From assembly GCF_905475395.1 (NCBI RefSeq), contig NC_058341.1:66223501-66287500 (forward strand): a DNA stretch of 64,000 nt. The letters run 5' to 3'. This document shows, one piece after another, positions 44,401 to 55,286 of this stretch. The notes under the pieces were generated by a model. It saw nothing but the letters and a program-made list of their open reading frames with translations, ran no database searches and was not told where the DNA came from. The DNA comes from Chrysoperla carnea. Its lineage: Eukaryota; Arthropoda; Insecta; Neuroptera; Chrysopidae. Position 1 is the stretch's first letter. The number at the start of each line of letters is the position of its first letter. The position numbers were made by a program, and so were the translations under genes.

Positions 44401-47400
44401 TTAATGAAGCGAAAATTCAATGGTTACTTTTGTCTCCCATTTGGAGAATTGATTATAATATGTTTGGCTATAAAGAAAAAGTACCTGGATGACCCGCGAG
44501 CTTTACTCGGTATTTTTTGAGTTAAAAAGGCTCATTTTTTATCCTAATATAATAATTTAACACTAATATAAGAATCATTTAAGATGTCTCCACACAAACA
44601 CCAATTTGAATCTGCCGGTAATGTACTTTATTTCATCACCAATAGATGTCAGAAAGAGTCACATTTTGCAGTCAATATTTCAACCTAGCTAGAACGATTT
44701 AAAATTTTTTAAAGTTTAATGTTTGGAAAAACTCTAAAAAGGTCATTTTCAAATTTTTGGCTTAATTTTGAAGATTGCCTTTATCACAACAAAATAAATA
44801 AAAAATCATGGTAATAAAAAAAAAAGTAAATTTTTACTCTTGCCTTACGAAAGAGCAAAACATAATCCATCAAGGCAGCTAAATAGCAGGAAAAGTTCAA
44901 TATAGTAAGTGCATCACAATATTAAATGCATATGCATCATACTATAATGTCACATAACCTCTGTCTCTCAATAATTGCTCCCATTACTCCCATCCTATTT
45001 TTAATGTTATAATTTAAAATAATAGTAATTTAAAATTAATATTTTAGTAACTTTTACTAAAGATAAGAGGTTGGCACTTTAGTAGGTATTACTTTAACTA
45101 TTGAAGCATATGATATCGTAAAAAAATAGCGCGTTACCGCACCACAACTTTTTTAGGGCCATTTTACAAAAGTCCTGTTTTTTGCATTCAGCTGCGGTTT
45201 GCAAAAAGTGTACATTCGATCTTGCTGAAATTGTGTGTGATACTTCATGGACACAAAAGCTACAATCCATTTAAATCTCAGCTTTGAATCTTTAAAACAA
45301 CAAGACTTATGAAGTTTTGAAATTTCGAGCAAAATCGATGGATTTTTTTAATTTGTGGAGACATCAATGGACCAATCGGGTTCATTCGCAGCTCATTTTT
45401 TTCGCCTTTTTACGGCGCCTAAGCTTATTAATTGCTTTTTTATTTTTAACTCAAGCCGACGGTGTGACGTACTCAGAATTCAAAAATTTAAAAAGTTATT
45501 TTGATCACACTAAGATAGATACTTTTTCATGTGATTGAATGAGCAAAAAATACACCATTTTAAAATTGGCATATCTCGGTCAGTTTTGAAACTAGAAAGT
45601 CGAATTAAAAAACAAACATATGCACAATTAAATCAGCTAGAACTTTTATTAGAATTTTTTTATAAGATTAACCCCTAAAAAGGGGTTAAGCACCCCCCTG
45701 AATGGCCGCTTTTTTGGTACGAAGGTTTTACAATTGTGGAAAATTTTTCAAAGATGCAACACTTTTTTCCTTTTAGATATTTAGTTTCATTGCACGCTAG
45801 AAAATTTTCCCTCATTTTAATCAAGTACTTTCCAGCCTCCTTTGAGGGAGCATTAAAGAAATATTAAACTATTAATAAAATTTCACTATTTTAAGGGTTA
45901 TGATACAACAGCACTTTCTCTCAGCTATGTTTTATTACATTTGGCTGCATATAAAGACATACAAACAAAAGTATATAATGAAATATTGGAAGTTGTTGGT
46001 GACATAAATGTAGACTCAATCAATGTTGACGATTTACCAAAGCTCAAATATATGGAGATGGTTCTAAAAGAATCTATGAGATTAACTCCAACGATTCCAC
46101 TAATTGTAAGAGAGCCATCCCAAGATATTAAAATTGGTAATATTTGCTTATAACGCAATTATAGGTTTTGGTGAGAGTTGAATATGCAAAATTGAACCCA
46201 AAATCCAGATGCCATTGATACTCCAATCAATACTTTAGAGTTTATTAAGCATTAAAAACTTAAGAAGCCTTTAAAATTTCAAAATTGGATAACAGAATGT
46301 CTTTATAATGTGATGAAGATTTTAGCAAGAAATTTTAATATTATTTCAAAATTAAAACTGCGTAGAATTATCAAGGAAAAAAACCTTCAACGCGGCTGAC
46401 TTAAGGATGTATGAGCACGGTAGTGGGGGCACAAATTTAAAAAATTGATATTTTCAATTTTGATGATAAATTATGTTATAACTTGGCGATATAAGACGAA
46501 AAGTTAGAATACAATTTTTCGATATCTGGCGTATTTTTCAAAATATCGAAAATTGAAAATTTTTTAAATTAAGCTTTCGATGTTTGGTAAACCAAGGCTG
46601 GTATCGAAAAATTTTATTCTTATTTTTCGTCTACATTCATCAAGTTATACTAAAATTCATCATCAAAGTTGAAAATAAGATAAAAATAATTTCAACCCTA
46701 AATCTACCCTGCTCTTACATCCCTTATATGGACGGAGACACTTGGTTTTTTTCTTTTCTATGTCATTGCTTCTATGTTTATTTTCTATTAAGAAGTTTTT
46801 TTTTAATTTGTTTTCATTCATTCCAAGTGAAAATTATCAAAAACTTTCAAAATATGTAGTTTTTTGAGATTCCTCCATAAGAGCCAATGCATTTTATATC
46901 GATTTTTAATGACTTTTTTCTTAAAAATTTGCACGGATACCTAAGCTGAAATTTTAACCACATTTTCTTTGAGCAAAAGTCTACCTATAAAAAAATTTTG
47001 AGCCTTTAAATCAAACATTGTTGTCATGCTCATACATCCTTAAGGTAGTAATATCGGTAATAGACTTTGCATTCAGAACTTAATGAAACTTGGCATAGTT
47101 GTCCATTATTATATCAAAATTAACCAGTTAAATTTTTAGGGACCTTCAGAGAACTGAAAATCTGAACGTCCAGTTTTGTGAAATAAAATAAAATCTGTGA
47201 TTTCCCATAAGGATCAATGTCAAATTATGATATAATAATGGACAAACATGCCAAGTTTCATTAAATTCTGAGTGCAAAGTCTATTACCGATAGTACTACC
47301 TTAAGTAACAAAAGGACAAAAGGTTTACATATAAATGAACATTTTACAAATTTTAAGGTAGGTCGGATGACAAATCTTTTTCGAGTCCCCAAAATCTGGT

Positions 47401-47922
47401 AGCATGAGTTTTTTGGATTCCTCATATTTTGCAAATTCAACCTTTTGGGTGCGGTTTATTGTTTTAAAGTAAAACAAATTAACGGAATTATGAACATCTT
47501 TAGGCAATTATATAATTCCAAAAGGAGTATCTATATTAATTCCAATCTTTACTATCCATCGAAATCCAGAATATTGGGAAAATCCATTAAAATTTGATCC
47601 AGAACGATTCACAGCAGAAAATATAAAAAATCGTCACCCTTACGCGTACATTCCATTCAGTGCTGGTCCTAGAAATTGTATTGGTATGAAAAATCAAATT
47701 AAAATATTTAGGTGCGTCCGTGTGCGACGAATTTAGATTAATTTCTTTTGTTTAGGTGGTCGATATGCATGGATCTTTATGAAAACAACGTTGGCTGCAT
47801 TATTAAGCCGGTATGAATTTCACACCGATATAAATTTGGACACATTAAAGTTTGAAGCAGCGATTTCACTGAAATTAGTTAATGGGCACCAAGTACGAAT
47901 CACACCACGATATAAATCATAA
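41422..47922 (+). CDS. Cytochrome P450, CYP4 clan, nine exons, frameshift in exon 6
   Basis: A heme-thiolate monooxygenase, expected on the ER membrane and acting on fatty acids, hormones or xenobiotics. Exons: 41422-41620, 41923-42126, 42190-42378, 43854-43923, 43983-44109, 44183-44369, 45896-46136, 47504-47683, 47756-47922. They total 1564 bases. Removing one A from an A6 run at 44193-44198 gives 1563, a 520-residue protein, the usual length. Visible: N-terminal membrane helix ([16 protein letters not shown]), [13 protein letters not shown] hinge, WKHHR in helix C (WxxxR), [15 protein letters not shown] in helix I, KESMR (ExxR), DPERF, and [10 protein letters not shown] with the heme-ligand Cys. 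The ATG at 41422 precedes the anchor. AATAAA lies at 47962. As read, exon 6 hits a stop after the A run, so the copy is a pseudogene or the extra A is a sequence error. Exon 5's donor is GTTGGT. The gene enters the palindrome in intron 3. Confidence 0.88.
46405..47039. mobile_element. TTAA-flanked TIR element, copy 2 (P450 intron 7)
   Basis: The ends GGATGTATGAGCACG and CATGCTCATACATCC are flanked by TTAA at 46401-46404 and 47040-47043. It is inverted relative to copy 1 (32332-32971) and highly similar. It lies in the intron between P450 exons 7 and 8. Confidence 0.75.
47044..47300. mobile_element. 257-bp TTAA-flanked foldback element, third family
   Basis: GGTAGTAATATCGGTAATAG at the left mirrors CTATTACCGATAGTACTACC at the right. 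Arms of about 100 bases continue through ACTTTGCATTCAGAA, TGAAACTTGGCATAG and TTGTCCATTATTATAT. TTAA flanks both sides, and the left TTAA (47040-47043) is shared with the neighbouring 46405-47039 element. Confidence 0.75.
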
Positions 47923-47961
47923 GATGTTTTGTTATTTTTGTAAATAGATAGACATAAGTAA

Positions 47962-47967
47962 AATAAA
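47962..47967 (+). promoter_or_regulatory. Polyadenylation signal of the P450 gene
   Basis: AATAAA lies 40 bases after the stop codon of the P450 gene, a normal spacing for a short 3' untranslated region. Its mirror in the truncated copy is at 58239-58244. Confidence 0.65.
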
Positions 47968-48879
47968 GTCAATTTTTATTAGAAATTTCTTTATACCAAA
48001 AAAACTCAAAAATTTTTAAAAATTCGAAGTATTAAAAAAAAAAAAAAAAAAAAACATTCAAACTTTTCGAGTAAAAAAATTCGAATATTAAAGTCATATA
48101 GCACAGCAGTGCGAAGCGTAGATTAGTTTAAAATGGAAAATCGAAAATTGAAAGTGTAATGTAAGATGATGATGTATGTGAAATGTGTATGCTTTTGCTG
48201 TGACTATATATACAGGACGTCAAATAGACCTTTTTCACACCCTTATATCTCAGAAACTGTTTAAGCTATAATGTTGAAATTTTCAACTTTAGTAGATATA
48301 TACTCTGGGACGCCGTAAATCAAATTTCACGTTCACGGCTCTCATCGTTTCCGAGCAATAACGCGTCAAAAAACGGCCACGCCCCGAAATTTTGTTACTG
48401 ACTGACATAAATTCACAGCAAAACTGAGAAATGGTATAAAGATGCGGTTTTCGTTAAAATAAATTAGAGAAAAATCATACCCCAGAAAAAATATCAAATT
48501 TTTTAACGGGAGATGGGAAATTTCACTAATTAAAGGTGCATTTTTACCCCATTTAAAAATCAATGTTAAAATATGAACCAATCAGATGGCTAGTTTTTTT
48601 TCCTATACACTTTGTATGGGAAAACTAAAATACGCTTAAAAATTTGTTATTTATATAATTTTTATTAAATTTTGATTAAATTTGAATAAATATTAAATAA
48701 ATAATTAAAAATTAATTGTGTATTTCAATATTTCCAACTTAAAATATTATAAAAATTAAATAAAATATTTCGAAACAATAATACCCTATCAAATTCAAAG
48801 TACCATGTAGAAAACACATTAAAGTGATTTTGTCACATTAATTAGGAAAATTTTAATTTGCCTTTATAGCAAAAACTGT
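47968..48879. other. Palindrome arm, non-coding stretch
   Basis: Contains an A21 run near 48034-48054 and a Helitron-like fragment (GTGCGAAGCGTAGATTAG) near 48108. No gene. A 71-codon minus-strand frame at 48366-48581 has no motif. Confidence 0.4.
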
Positions 48880-49135
48880 AAGAGATAGAACAAAAGTTTA
48901 AATTTAAGAAATGTTCCTTGCATCAAATTAAACAATTCTGTATGAAAAAATTTTTTGTAAAGGTAATTGTTTTCCCGTGAAGAGCAAATAAAGTAAAATA
49001 TGAAATTGCAATTTTCGAGAAAACGGTAAGTGATAGAACAAAAGTAAATGTAAAAAATGTTCCTTACATAAAAATAAACAACATTTGTTTGAAACATTTT
49101 TTCGAAAAAACAATCATTTTCCCTCGAGAAAGTAA
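48880..49135 (+). repeat. Duplicated R640 internal segment
   Basis: GATAGAACAAAAGTTTAAAT near 48893 and GATAGAACAAAAGTAAATGT near 49033 head two tandem units of about 140 bases. Each runs through ATGTTCCTT and a TTTGTATGAAA or TTTGAAACA block to TTTTCCC. They match the middle of R640. Mirrored at 57071-57326. Confidence 0.55.
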
Positions 49136-49490
49136 ATAACCAGTCCTGTTTTTTTCGTTAATGCAAAAGCAAGCAATTTTTGTCCTTAAATTTAAAAAAA
49201 GTATAAATATATTCGCACAAGAAGTTTTAAACCATTTTGATCATATCTCTTGTAGCGTTCACAACTAACCGTTGCTATGGCAACGAATTTTATTTTCTTA
49301 AAAACAATGGAATTGTTATGTTCAACAATAAATAATTTTGCAACCAAATTTTAAAACCGACACCCTCAACCGATTGAGTTGATATTTTGTATACATGTTT
49401 AGATTTGATAACAAAACATGGTAAGGTAAGTGGCGTTATTATTTTTCCATCACTTCCACTATAATTGATTTATCTATAACCCATGTCAAC

Positions 49491-50045
49491 CCATGCGCAG
49501 TACTATTACATGTAATCCTCATGTGCGCACTAGCAATATTTAAGGCCTACATGTGCGCAGTAACAAAATATAAACTAAGCTAATGCGCAGTTCAAGGATT
49601 CAGGTTAAATGCATGCGTAGAACTATAATTTGTGATTAATTTATGCGCATTTTCAATATTTAAGGACAAAATATGCCCATTTACAAAATATAAGGTCCCT
49701 GTATGCGCAGTTGTAATATTTAGGATCAACCCACGCGCAGTACTATTTCATGTAATCCACATGTGTGCAATAGCAATATATAAGGCCTACACATGCGCAG
49801 TAACAAAATATAAATTCAGCGTATGTGCAGTTGTAAGATTCAGGATAAATGCATGCGCAGAACTATAATTTGTGATTAATCTGTGCGCACTTCTAATATA
49901 TAAGACCCAAATATGGGCACTTACAAAATATAAGGCCCCTGTATGAGCCGTTGTAAAATTCAGGATCAATACATGTGCAGAACTATTATATGAAATTAAG
50001 CTGTGGGTATTACCCATGAATAAGGCCTAAATATTTTCAGTTACA
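49491..50045 (+). repeat. ATGCGCAG tandem array with 240-base higher-order period
   Basis: Monomers of about 30 bases each carry ATGCGCAG or a one-base variant, followed by a TAACAAAATATAAGG-type or TACTATTTCATGTAATCC-type spacer. Distinct monomers recur in the same order every 240 bases: CCATGCGCAGTACTATTACA at 49491, CCACGCGCAGTACTATTTCA at 49731 and ACATGTGCAGAACTATTATA at 49971. Divergence between units implies age. Open frames of 76-78 codons through it on both strands are by-products of the periodicity. Mirrored at 56161-56715. Confidence 0.8.
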
Positions 50046-50178
50046 TAATATCTGTCTGTCCGTCTGCACGTCTGTCTGCCAACACGATAACTCAAAAACG
50101 AAAAGAGATATCAAGATGAAATTTTTATAGCGTACTCAGCACGTAAAAAGTGAGGTCGAGTTCGTAAATTAGCAATAT

Positions 50179-50363
50179 ACGAAAATTTTTGGTTTAAATT
50201 TCTTGTGTAAGTTTTTCCTTTGTACGTATTTATTTTATATTTTACTTCGCAAGTTTTCGGAATAGAAAAACGAATCCAAAAATAAAAACTTGCGAAGTAA
50301 AATATAAAATAAATACGTACTAAGGAGAAACTTACACAAGAAATTTCAACCAATAATTTTCGT
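50179..50363. repeat. Near-perfect hairpin with 78-base arms
   Basis: ACGAAAATTTTTGGTTTAAA starts the left arm, which runs through GTGTAAGTTTTTCC, GTACGTATTTATTTTATATT and TTACTTCGCAAGTTTT. The right arm is its complement, centred on a short loop near 50271. It interrupts an R640 fragment (50047-50178). Mirrored at 55843-56027. Confidence 0.7.
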
Positions 50364-50829
50364 ACTTTAGTAAAAAAATTAGGCCTTTGTTAAGTAGGTG
50401 CTTGACGTTTATCTGAAGAATACTTTGATTGTTTAAATTTAAATTTTGATGTTTAAAAAAAGTTGTGAAAAAATTATAACGTCATAACATTAGAGGGGAA
50501 GAGGGAGGTAGTAGGGGATTAACGATTTTCTTTTGTTCTCCTATACAGGTGCGTGTAGGTATGAAGTCACCGAAATGTTGCTAATGTAATACTTTAATGC
50601 TTCTCTAGGGAAAAGTTACTCAATAAATTTATATCATTTTTATAAATTTTTTTCGAAGAATTTTTTTCTCTACGGGATTTTACAACTTTTTTGGGCTGAC
50701 GTAATTGAGTTTATTGGGATTCTGTGACATCTACGCCTTTTTACACATTTATGTTTTTGGTGGGATTAAGTTATACAGGCTGGAACATAGGAGTGTGATT
50801 TTTTGAAAACGCTGTATAACAAAAACCCA

Positions 50830-51608
50830 TAAATTGTGGAAAAACGTTGAAAATCGATTATTTTACACTAAAAAAGAATCATCGAAATCGGTTGGCGTAA
50901 TATTGAGTTATTCGCCCTCTTGTCACGCATACTTAATGCAAATTTAAGACTTTTATGATTTTCTCATGGATGTCGTTATCAGAACTGGACCAAAATGAAA
51001 TGGGACCACACGAAAACTTTCAAATAGATAAAGAATCATCAAAATCGGTTCACCCAGTTAAAAGTTCTGAGGTAGCACACAAAAAAAAATATATACAGTA
51101 GAGTTGATAACCTCCTCCTTTTTTGTTTGTAGTCGATTAAAAAGTGAGAACAATAATGAATCCGTTAATGAAGCAGCAAACACAGATGTAAAAAATTATT
51201 TTCAAAAGTATCACGGTGAATACTTAGTTGCAGAGCGAAATGCTACTTCGCGCGATTTTTTATAACTTAGTTTATAAATAATTATAAACTAAGAATAAAA
51301 TATTGATAACTTTTCATTTATTTATGAGTGTATACAACATCTTATTAGAGTTTTTTTCAAACTCAATTACATTAGTTAATTTTCAAGAATCTGTTTTAAA
51401 AATACAATTTAAATTTTTAAAAGCACCATTTACATAATATCTCTATCTCTATATATTATAAATGCGAAAGTACGCATGTTTCTTTGTTTGTCTGTCACGC
51501 TTTCACGCTAAAACTAGCGAATGGTTTTTAATGAAATGTACAGCAATATTCGCCATGGGAACTGATTCTAACGCTGTCTGGTGGTAGAAAATAGAAGATG
51601 TCTATGAC
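50830..51608 (+). repeat. Inner palindrome, left arm
   Basis: These 779 bases pair without indels with 51699-52477 (positions sum to 103307). It contains blocks of the dispersed family at 13305-13545 (GGTTGGCGTAATATTGAGTT, TGGACCAAAATGAAATGGGA). Further in, it contains a Helitron-like 5' end (TCTCTATATATTATAAATGC near 51450). Its first bases coincide with the last bases of the outer left arm. Confidence 0.9.
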
Positions 51609-51698
51609 AATAGACAATACTTTATTTTTTTTTATTCCACTCATTATCAAAATATAAAAAAATAATTCAATCATAGCCATGCATAAATTTGACTTATA
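51609..51698. other. 90-base spacer of the inner palindrome
   Basis: Unpaired centre between the two 779-base arms. Most of it (AATACTTTATTTTTTTTTAT through AATAATTCAATCAT) recurs inverted at 54790-54860, next to a Helitron-like element, so the centre itself is part of a repeat. Confidence 0.7.
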
Positions 51699-52477
51699 GT
51701 CATAGACAGCTTCTATTTTCTACCACCAGACAGCGTTAGAATCAGTTCCCATGGCGAATATTGCTGTACATTTCATTAAAAACCATTCGCTAGTTTTAGC
51801 GTGAAAGCGTGACAGACAAACAAAGAAACATGCGTACTTTCGCATTTATAATATATAGAGATAGAGATATTATGTAAATGGTGCTTTTAAAAATTTAAAT
51901 TGTATTTTTAAAACAGATTCTTGAAAATTAACTAATGTAATTGAGTTTGAAAAAAACTCTAATAAGATGTTGTATACACTCATAAATAAATGAAAAGTTA
52001 TCAATATTTTATTCTTAGTTTATAAATAATTATAAACTAAGTTATAAAAAATCGCGCGAAGTAGCATTTCGCTCTGCAACTAAGTATTCACCGTGATACT
52101 TTTGAAAATAATTTTTTACATCTGTGTTTGCTGCTTCATTAACGGATTCATTATTGTTCTCACTTTTTAATCGACTACAAACAAAAAAGGAGGAGGTTAT
52201 CAACTCTACTGTATATATTTTTTTTTGTGTGCTACCTCAGAACTTTTAACTGGGTGAACCGATTTTGATGATTCTTTATCTATTTGAAAGTTTTCGTGTG
52301 GTCCCATTTCATTCTGGTCCAGTTCTGATAACGACATCCATGAGAAAATCATAAAAGTCTTAAATTTGCATTAAGTATGCGTGACAAGAGGGCGAATAAC
52401 TCAATATTACGCCAACCGATTTCGATGATTCTTTTTTAGTGTAAAATAATCGATTTTCAACGTTTTTCCACAATTTA
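51699..52477 (-). repeat. Inner palindrome, right arm
   Basis: Complement of 50830-51608. One substitution (ATTCTGGTCC against ATTTTGGTCC) and an unflipped 6-base hairpin loop at 52025-52030 are the only clear differences seen. The segment 51704-52166 recurs in direct orientation at 63538-64000. Confidence 0.9.
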
Positions 52478-54734
52478 CTCGAAAACTGTACTTTTTAAAG
52501 AAAAATTAAATTAGTCCAAAGTTATCGGGTATAAAATTTTATCATCGACTTGTATGTATAAACTTTTTCAAATTTTTCATATTTTCTGAAAATACTACAT
52601 CAAAATACAATTAAGCATGTTTTTGGTGGTTTTTATAGTTTTTCTTTCTAGTGGTAAAAATTATAAAGCGGAAAAATTATATACAGAGTCTCTAGCTCAG
52701 TTGGCTACATATGGAAAACTTTTTTATTATAAGTTAAAATTTATTCTTTATAAAAAGCTCAGCTTTCAAAAATATTAACATTCAGTTATTCACTTTTGAA
52801 ATCGAATATATAGGGTGTCTACAAATTGAGAGCGTTCGATAGGAATGTTAATGGTCGTTTAGAAATGTAGACCACTTAGAACAGATAATAAGGGAAACGG
52901 TTCAAGAAATCACTCCTGAGATATGTAGGAGTGTATTTAAACAATTTTGTAACAAATACAATTACATGTATGGAACGCGAAGTTGTACACGTTGAGGCAA
53001 AAACGAAATGAAGATAACTGTTTTAACTTACGTCTACAACTTTGGACTTGAGTGTTTTTTCCCTAAAATGTATAGTTTTTGAATAAATTATAAAAAACAC
53101 CGGGAAAAGCGTGGAAAATTTATAAAAGCTGAAAAAATTCATCGATTTTCAATTAGGGGAGAGATTTTACAGCGAAAATTTTTAAGTTTCCCATTTTTAT
53201 CAATACCAATAAGTTTAATGGAATTTTACGTCGAAAGCAAAATACCGCATCTTTCTAGCATGTATAGAAGAAAAATGGTAGTTTTGGGGGAATTTTTCCC
53301 ATTATAAGGAATGTGCGACATATATTTTAAAGTTTTCTGTTAATTTTACTTTATTATTTTTTTTCTGTTAATTTTACTTTATTTTCGTAAAAAACCCCTA
53401 TTATTTTAGCGTGAACAGAATTGTTTTAGAAGAAGTTTTAGTGGTTCAGCGTTTTAGGCCTGAAAACGTAACACAACAGAGTCACTTTCACATTTATAAT
53501 ATTGGTTAGCACATCTTAATATCCTGGAGCGTATTTACAATATATAAATTGCCATTTAATAAATATTATTTTATAATTAAACTTTAATAACCAGTAATAC
53601 ATGTCTACTTGTAAAATAAAACAATATTCCTTGCAAATAAACAATAACTAACTATATTTTAGAACTTTTACACAGAATTAATTAATCAACAATTATTAAA
53701 ATATTGATTATTGCCAAATTAATTTTTATCGCATTTTCGAACGTGTTCTAAAGTCGTTGGTATGTGGCAACTTCATTTTTTATGAATATATATGTCAAAA
53801 CAAAAAAAAAGAGCCTTAAATGAATCCGTTACGATGATTTTCTGAAGTATATTTTTCATTTGAAGAAATCCGGATTTTTGACAAAAAACTTGTATATGTC
53901 AAAAAATATTCAATAGTTTTACTTGAAAAAATTTGTGTGTGGATATTTTTTCTATAACTATCATTAAAATTTGACTATTTTTGGAGAAATGAGAATAAAA
54001 AAACAAAAAAAGACGGTTTTTCCCCATTTTGTCGAAAATTATAGGGTTATGTTAGAAATTACTTGTATAAAAGTTCTAGATTTTGGCGTGATCAAGAACT
54101 TTTTTACTGAACACATTTCATTTTGACCGCAACTTTAGTTGGAAAACGAATTATACAAATAACCACCCCTTTTTCACCTCCCCCCCCAAATACCCTTCAA
54201 CTTTCCTGCTGGGAAATAGGCTTATTTTATATTTCTTAAAACCTCCTTCACCATTTCCAATCGTTAAACTGCTGTTTACAATATATCTTTTTTTTTAGTA
54301 AAATTGTGTTAAAACTAGAGTGATACCCATCCGCTTCGCTGGGTTTAAAAGTAAAGATTGATAAAGATTGCTCTCGCCTATCCACTTTCTATAACACTCG
54401 AAATAATGGTAAGGATTATTTTACATTCTATTTTTTTTGTGTATGTATAATAGTAATTATTCATTGAGTAATATCAGAGAAGATGTCTGTGAAAAATTTT
54501 ATATTGACTATTTTTACAGAAATCTGTAATTTATGGTAATGTCAAATGTCCAATTAAATTCAATTTTTTTATTTTTATTATTATTTTTTAATATATCTTT
54601 ATAAATTATAGTTCATGTGTTATTCTGATATATGAGCTATATTGCTGTACAGTTCCATTAAAAACCATTTGCTAGTTTAAGCGTGAAAGCATAACAAACA
54701 AACAAACATGCTTTTTTTCGCATTTATAATATAG
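52446..54734 (+). repeat. Copy of two separated segments from 30 and 34-35 kb
   Basis: 52446-53120 matches 29966-30640 at a constant offset of 22480 for the start. From 53122 the sequence instead follows 33742-35352, so about 3.1 kb of the source order is missing at a single join (GTGGAAAATT followed by TATAAAAGCTG). The copy also contains segments absent from the 34-kb version, such as CGTAACACAACAGAGTCACT near 53467 and the piece from about 53527. Neither version is simply derived from the other. It includes a Helitron-like element (54315-54734). Confidence 0.8.
54315..54734 (-). mobile_element. Non-autonomous Helitron-like element, copy 3
   Basis: CTAGAGTGATACCCATCCGC begins the plus-strand reading. 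The other end breaks off at ATTTATAATATA, a few bases short of the expected TC terminus, at the join with GTAGAGTGAAATTACGCC. Confidence 0.55.
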
Positions 54735-54784
54735 TAGAGTGAAATTACGCCTCGTGTATGGATTAAAAGTTCAAGCAGCGAAAC

Positions 54785-55286
54785 TTTGATTGAATGATTG
54801 AATTATTTTTTTATATTTTGATAATGAGTGGAATAAAAAAAAATAAAGTATTGTCTATTGTCATAGACATCTTCTATTTTCTACCACCAGACAGCGTTAG
54901 AATCAGTTCCAAAGGCGAATAGCTCATACTTCAGAATAACACACGAGATATAATTTATAAAGATATATTAATAAAAATTTTAAAAAATTAATTTCATTTG
55001 ACATTACCATAAATTACAGATTTCTGTAAAAGTAGTCATTTGACATCACCATAAATTACTGATTTCTGTAAATAGTCAATATAAATATATCACGACCATC
55101 TTTTCTGATATACTCAATGAATAATTACGACTATTATACATTTAAAAAATAGAAAACCATGCATATATTTTACCTGTGTAAAACATCCTTACCATTATTT
55201 CGAGTGTTATAGAAAGGGGATAAGCGAGAGCAATCTTTATCAATCTTTACTTTTAAACTCAGCGAAGCGGGTGGGTATCACTCTAG
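54785..55286 (+). mobile_element. Non-autonomous Helitron-like element, copy 4 (opposite strand)
   Basis: The 3' portion (TTCAGAATAACACACGAGAT onward) is the complement of copies 1-3 and ends GCGAAGCGGGTGGGTATCAC, then TCTAG, then T at 55286. The 5' portion (54785-54912, with TTCTATTTTCTACCACCAGA) is instead shared with the inner-palindrome centre. It lies 89 bases before the right outer arm. Confidence 0.55.

Larger units (their letters stand above)
42669..50830 (+). repeat. Left arm of giant palindrome
   Basis: The 8162-base arm is repeated inverted at 55376-63535. Position x on the left pairs with about 106204-x at the outer end and 106206-x at the inner end, so only two single-base indels separate the arms. 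Both are in A runs, near 44193 and 44812. A handful of substitutions were seen by eye, near 43047, 45000, 45435, 45477, 48040 and 49275. The outer edge lies in P450 intron 3; the inner edge is also the first base of the inner palindrome. Confidence 0.95.

Noticed and set aside
45317-45538. 73-codon frame in P450 intron 6
   Set aside because: No family motif, absent from any P450 alignment position, and two of its residues differ between the palindrome copies with no sign of constraint.
49632-50017. Open frames of 76-78 codons on both strands with repeating CAV/SAH patterns, also mirrored at 56189-56574
   Set aside because: The protein periodicity is a direct product of the 30-base ATGCGCAG tandem array, whose unit is a multiple of three; both strands are open and no family is recognised.
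49491-50045. CRISPR-like array
   Set aside because: The conserved part is only about 8 bases and varies, the spacers themselves repeat every 240 bases, and the context is eukaryotic.
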